Shown: in pieces, positions 1 through 3,656 of the stretch
Layout: every line of letters starts with the position of its first letter
Numbering within the stretch: the first letter of the stretch is position 1
Assembly: GCA_023300255.1 (NCBI GenBank)
Contig: JALZWC010000237.1
Span: 1 to 5,983, forward strand
DNA from: Saprospiraceae bacterium
GTDB lineage: Bacteria; Bacteroidota; Bacteroidia; Chitinophagales; Saprospiraceae
Direction: 5' to 3'
DNA length: 5,983 nt
Position numbers and translations under genes: made by a program
The notes under the pieces: model-generated
What the model was told of the DNA's origin: nothing
Database searches by the model: none
What the model saw: the letters and a program-made list of their open reading frames with translations, nothing else

Positions 1-128
1 AAAACTAAGCATAGCTGGGCTACGGTTCTTTTTTCAGGACTTCTTAGAGGGAAAAAGGGCAGGTTAAAATGGCTAATTTATTCTTACTCTTTGCCTAAAG
101 ATTATACAAAAGACATAGACTAAACAAA
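1..128. other. Leader region upstream of the sensor kinase gene; no gene seen
   Basis: This stretch precedes the kinase start codon and holds no convincing coding frame. The last 20 bases before the ATG are A-rich with no Shine-Dalgarno-like purine block, as is normal in Bacteroidota. A slightly GC-richer patch at 12-25 contains a weak 4-bp hairpin (TAGC/GCTA, 12-22) followed by a T-rich run at 26-34. It could be the tail of a terminator for an upstream gene, but the stem is too short to call. A sequence close to the Bacteroidota -7 element (TAnnTTTG) occurs at 85-93 but has one extra base and no clear -33 TTTG partner, so no promoter is assigned. Confidence 0.4.
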
Positions 129-3100
129 ATGAAGGCATTAAAGGCTTTATTGACCTATTTTATAATAAGCTTGCCCGTTTTAGTATTCGCTCAAATCAAT
201 ACGATCAAATTTGAGCATTACTCTTCCAATGAAGGCTTATCTCAAGTAACAGTAAAATGTATACAACAAGATACCTTAGGCTTTTTATGGTTTGGAACGG
301 TGAATGGTTTAAATAGGTACGATGGTAAAAACTTTATTCAATACTTCCACGAAGCTAGTGATTCTTCTAGTTTAAGTAGTAGCAATATTACCAAGATTTA
401 CGAAGATAGTAAAGGTAACTTATGGGTCGGTACAGAGAATGGTCTCAATCTATTCGATAGAGCGCAAGATTATTTTCAGCGATATACTTTCAAAAAGAAT
501 GGATCTAGTAATGAAGCGCAAAATTACATCCAAGATATATTAGAGGATAAGGATAATAATCTTTGGATTGCTACAAAAAAAGGATTGGTTCTATTTGATT
601 ATAAAAAACCATCTTTCCAAAGTTTCTATATAGGAAATAATGGCGTTCACCAAAGTAACATTGCAGGTAATAATGTACGAAGATTGTACGAAGATAAACA
701 AGGTAAACTTTGGATTGGTTTTTTTGGTTTGGACGGCTTACAATATTATGACCCAGCGACCAAACAATTCACCTCTGTTTTATATAATCCAGAGGAATCT
801 GAAAAATTACTAAATGTAAGTATTTCCGATATTTTAGAAGATAGTAATAATAATTTTTGGTTAGCAACTAGAGAAAAAGGACTACTATTGTTTGATCGAG
901 CGACCAATACTTATAAAATATTTCAAGGCCAGAAAGGAATACCCGGTAGTCTACAATCTAACACTATTTGGGATTTAGAAGAAGATAATAATGGACAATT
1001 ATTATTAGCTACAGAAGAAGGTGGTCTAAATATAATGGATCTAAAAAGCACCAATACTCAATTTGCTTCCTACCAAGTCGAAAATCTCAATCCTTATAGT
1101 ATTAGTAGTAATTCCTTATTGACTTTACATAAAGACAAAACAGGCTTAATATGGATTGGCACTTCTAGTGGTATTAATAAAATAGATCCAGGTATTCAAA
1201 AATTCACGCATTATCAAAGTCGTAAAATAGCAGGTAATAACCTAAGTGATCAAATGGTTTTTAGTATTATTGAGGATCAAGAAAAAAATGTTTGGGTAGG
1301 TACTTATAAGGGACTCAATAAAATAAATCCAAGTAGAGATCAAATTGATTATTATCACCATGATTATTATGTAGAACGTAGTATTTCTAGCGATCATGTC
1401 CAATGCCTATTACAAGACAAGAGTAGAAATATATGGGTCGGCACTTCTAATGGTTTAGACGTAATCTCTCCAGAAAAAAAATATCAAGTCAAACGTTTCT
1501 CTCAACAAAAGCGTAGCCTGTCACTCTCCCATCCGTCCATTCGTTGTTTACTAGAAGATAGCAAACGGCAATTATGGATAGGTACAGAAAAAGGGTTAAA
1601 TGTTCTTAATAGAAATAGAGATAAGGTACGGTATCTATTTAATGATGAAAATAAATCTACTTCTATCAGTAATGATTTTATTCGCTGTCTTTTAGAGGAC
1701 CAGCAAGGGCGTATATGGGTCGGTACAGAAAAAGGATTAAATAAGTTCAATGGGAAGACCGGAAAATTTGAACGTTTCCAAGCTATGTCTGGCATCAACA
1801 ATGAATTAATCTATTGTTTATATGAAGATATAAATGGAACCATTTGGGTAGGCACACCAGGAGGTTTGTACAAAGCAGTAAAAGCCAATAACAAGATTGT
1901 ATTCGAAACTTTTAATGTAAAAAATGGCTTTGCAGATAATACCATCCATGCGATCAGAGGAGATGAAGAAGGAAATCTATGGTTAAGTACTAATAAAGGC
2001 ATTACTAAATTTACGCCTACCCTATCGAAAAACAATGTAAAAAATTATAATTACCAAGATGGACTTCAATCAAGTCAATTCAATAGTAATGCAAGTTATA
2101 AAAACACAAAGGGCGAATTGTTTTTTGGTGGTAGAGATGGACTCAATATTTTTAATCCAAGCGAGCTAGCTTCTAATCAAACACCTCCAAAAGTCATCTT
2201 AACAGATTTCAAACTATTAAATGAATCTGTTCCAATTCGTCCAGATTCCAAACTAGAAGAACATATTAGTGTCGCAGAGGAAGTCGTTCTTTCTTCAGAT
2301 GATAAAGTAATTTCCTTTGAATATGTTGCACTTAATTATACCCAAACGCACAAAAATTCTTATGTATATAAACTAGACAATTTCGATCCTACTTGGCGGC
2401 CAAGTAGTAACAATTCTGCTGATTATACTAATCTCGATCCTGGCACCTATACGTTCATGGTAAAAGCCGCCAATAATGATGGCGTATGGAATGAAACACC
2501 TACTAAACTGAGCGTAATCATTGAGCCTAAATTAATTCAAACTTGGTATTTTAAACTAGGTGCTTTATTAGCATTATTAGGAATCAGTTATTTGATTTTT
2601 AGAACAAGAGTTCGACAATTACAAAGAGATCAATTGCAATTAGAAAAAACGGTGAAGGAACGTACGCAACAATTAGAAAATCAAAAAGAAGAACTAGAAA
2701 AAACATTAACCACTCTTAGGGATACACAAGATCAATTATTAACTTCAGAAAAAATGGCTTCCCTTGGTCAGTTAACTGCGGGAATTGCCCACGAAATAAA
2801 TAATCCAATCAACTTTATATCTTCCAATGTACAAGCTTTAAAAATGGACTTTGAGGATGTCCAAAATGTATTACAAAAAGTTAAAGCTTTAGAGAACCAT
2901 CAAGATTTGAAGAATGGTATTAAGGAGCTAATGCAGGTTGGAAAACAAATGGATGTCCAACTACTTCAAAAAGAGATTAATGGATTATTGGCAGGTATTG
3001 AACGGGGTACAGAACGGACCGTCAGTATTGTAAGTAGTTTGCGAACATTTTCTAGAAACTCTAGTGAATCTTTTATGTCTGCTAACATTCATGAAGGTTT

Positions 3101-3533
3101 GGATTCTACTTTAACTATATTAAACAGTCAACTCAATGGACATATAAAGGTTATAAAAAACTACGGTCCGATACCTTTAGTCAATTGTCAAATAGGTCGA
3201 CTCAATCAAGTATTTTTAAACATTATCAATAATGCAATACACGCTATTGATGCACATCCAGAAGGCGTTAAATTCCCAGGAGAAGTATACATCTCCACTA
3301 ATCTTAAAGAAGATCAAGTAATTATAAAAGTTCAAGATAATGGCGTTGGAATGGATGCTCTTACACAAAAACGAATATTCGAACCCTTCTATACGACTAA
3401 AGATGTGGGCGATGGAACGGGCTTAGGATTGTCTATTTCTTATGGTATCATCGAACAACATAAAGGCTCTATAGATGTGGAGAGTACTATTGGCAAAGGC
3501 ACTATCTTTAATATTGTTTTACCTCTTGGGTAG
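129..3533 (+). CDS. Two-component-regulator-propeller sensor histidine kinase (non-hybrid, HTCS-like sensor)
   Basis: This is a membrane sensor kinase that should bind a ligand in the periplasm, autophosphorylate on a cytoplasmic histidine, and pass the phosphate to a response regulator. Seen in the 1134-residue product: a signal peptide (1-21, cleavage likely after Ala21); fourteen propeller repeats of the form ED-x-x-G-x-L-W-[IV]-G-T-x-x-GLN (about 45-676, enough for two seven-bladed propellers); a Y_Y_Y domain (about 728-800); one membrane helix (about 806-824); a Gln/Glu/Lys-rich coiled coil (about 825-880); the H-box IAHEINNP with phospho-acceptor His888; the N-box around Asn1031-Asn1035; the G1 box DNGVGMD (1070-1076); the F-box IFEPFYTTK (1083-1091); and the G2 box GDGTGLGLS (1094-1102). 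All catalytic motifs are intact. The protein ends about 30 residues after the G2 box, so the receiver and AraC helix-turn-helix of canonical HTCS proteins are absent. Family knowledge links such sensors to polysaccharide utilisation, but no glycan genes are visible here, so the ligand is unknown. The ATG at 129 is chosen because it gives a proper signal peptide. Confidence 0.95.
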   Translation: MKALKALLTYFIISLPVLVFAQINTIKFEHYSSNEGLSQVTVKCIQQDTLGFLWFGTVNGLNRYDGKNFIQYFHEASDSSSLSSSNITKIYEDSKGNLWVGTENGLNLFDRAQDYFQRYTFKKNGSSNEAQNYIQDILEDKDNNLWIATKKGLVLFDYKKPSFQSFYIGNNGVHQSNIAGNNVRRLYEDKQGKLWIGFFGLDGLQYYDPATKQFTSVLYNPEESEKLLNVSISDILEDSNNNFWLATREKGLLLFDRATNTYKIFQGQKGIPGSLQSNTIWDLEEDNNGQLLLATEEGGLNIMDLKSTNTQFASYQVENLNPYSISSNSLLTLHKDKTGLIWIGTSSGINKIDPGIQKFTHYQSRKIAGNNLSDQMVFSIIEDQEKNVWVGTYKGLNKINPSRDQIDYYHHDYYVERSISSDHVQCLLQDKSRNIWVGTSNGLDVISPEKKYQVKRFSQQKRSLSLSHPSIRCLLEDSKRQLWIGTEKGLNVLNRNRDKVRYLFNDENKSTSISNDFIRCLLEDQQGRIWVGTEKGLNKFNGKTGKFERFQAMSGINNELIYCLYEDINGTIWVGTPGGLYKAVKANNKIVFETFNVKNGFADNTIHAIRGDEEGNLWLSTNKGITKFTPTLSKNNVKNYNYQDGLQSSQFNSNASYKNTKGELFFGGRDGLNIFNPSELASNQTPPKVILTDFKLLNESVPIRPDSKLEEHISVAEEVVLSSDDKVISFEYVALNYTQTHKNSYVYKLDNFDPTWRPSSNNSADYTNLDPGTYTFMVKAANNDGVWNETPTKLSVIIEPKLIQTWYFKLGALLALLGISYLIFRTRVRQLQRDQLQLEKTVKERTQQLENQKEELEKTLTTLRDTQDQLLTSEKMASLGQLTAGIAHEINNPINFISSNVQALKMDFEDVQNVLQKVKALENHQDLKNGIKELMQVGKQMDVQLLQKEINGLLAGIERGTERTVSIVSSLRTFSRNSSESFMSANIHEGLDSTLTILNSQLNGHIKVIKNYGPIPLVNCQIGRLNQVFLNIINNAIHAIDAHPEGVKFPGEVYISTNLKEDQVIIKVQDNGVGMDALTQKRIFEPFYTTKDVGDGTGLGLSISYGIIEQHKGSIDVESTIGKGTIFNIVLPLG
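261..2156 (+). repeat. Fourteen degenerate propeller repeats encoded within the sensor kinase
   Basis: The translated repeats share an acidic pair, a Gly/Asn turn, a Trp and a Gly-Leu-Asn ending, spaced roughly 45-50 residues apart. The first (residues 45-65) has the start-type form GFLWFGT. The last (about 658-676) has the end-type form ELFFGGRDGLN, where Trp is replaced by Phe. Repeat 4 carries extra residues (GFFGLDGLQ) and repeat 6 lacks the Trp (QLLLATEEGG). Repeats 10 and 11 are the most alike, also at the DNA level (about 1539-1602 and 1680-1743, offset 141 bp or 47 codons). The count of 14 matches the two seven-bladed propellers known in HTCS sensors. Confidence 0.88.
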
Positions 3534-3548
3534 ACTGATTCTAAACAT

Positions 3549-3626
3549 ACGAAGTGCTAAGTACTTGTGTACTATATTAGATGATTTTTTAACCACATAC
3601 CTATGTGGTTATTTAAAACGCTTCGT
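3549..3626. repeat. Long-range inverted arms framing the convergent intergenic hairpin
   Basis: ACGAAGTG at 3549-3556 can pair with CGCTTCGT at 3619-3626 (8 bp, one G-T wobble). These arms enclose the perfect inverted repeat at 3591-3610. A competing small hairpin (3552-3557 with 3561-3566, six pairs including one G-T, TAA loop) uses part of the left arm. Such nesting can arise by chance in 123 bases of AT-rich DNA, so this is reported as visible structure without an assigned function. Confidence 0.3.
3591..3610. terminator. Perfect 9-bp inverted repeat between convergent genes, candidate bidirectional terminator
   Basis: AACCACATA (3591-3599) and TATGTGGTT (3602-3610) are perfect complements around a CC centre, which gives a stem of about 8 bp with a 4-base loop in RNA. 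It lies between the stop codons of the two convergent genes, 58 bases past the kinase stop and 47 bases past the AAA+ stop, where a shared terminator is expected. The run of six T (3585-3590) is upstream of the stem on the + strand, and the minus-strand transcript meets A residues after the stem. Neither direction therefore has a classical U-tract directly after the hairpin. The T run could instead lengthen the stem by pairing with AAAA at 3615-3618, with TTT bulged. Confidence 0.5.
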
Positions 3627-3656
3627 CTACTTATGTATTCATTATTTATGAGTTAA

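Noticed and set aside
85..93. TACTCTTTG as a Bacteroidota -7 promoter element
   Set aside because: It has one base too many between TA and TTTG, and no TTTG/TTG -33 partner is seen at the expected distance.
1502..1801. Minus-strand open frame of 99 codons opposite the kinase
   Set aside because: It is the antisense shadow of the propeller repeats: its repeated Pro-Phe-Ser-Val-Pro pattern is the complement of the GTEKGLN repeat, with no independent coding signal.
1811..2035. Minus-strand open frame of 74 codons opposite the kinase
   Set aside because: It lies wholly within the propeller region of a well-supported gene and shows no recognisable domain or upstream context.
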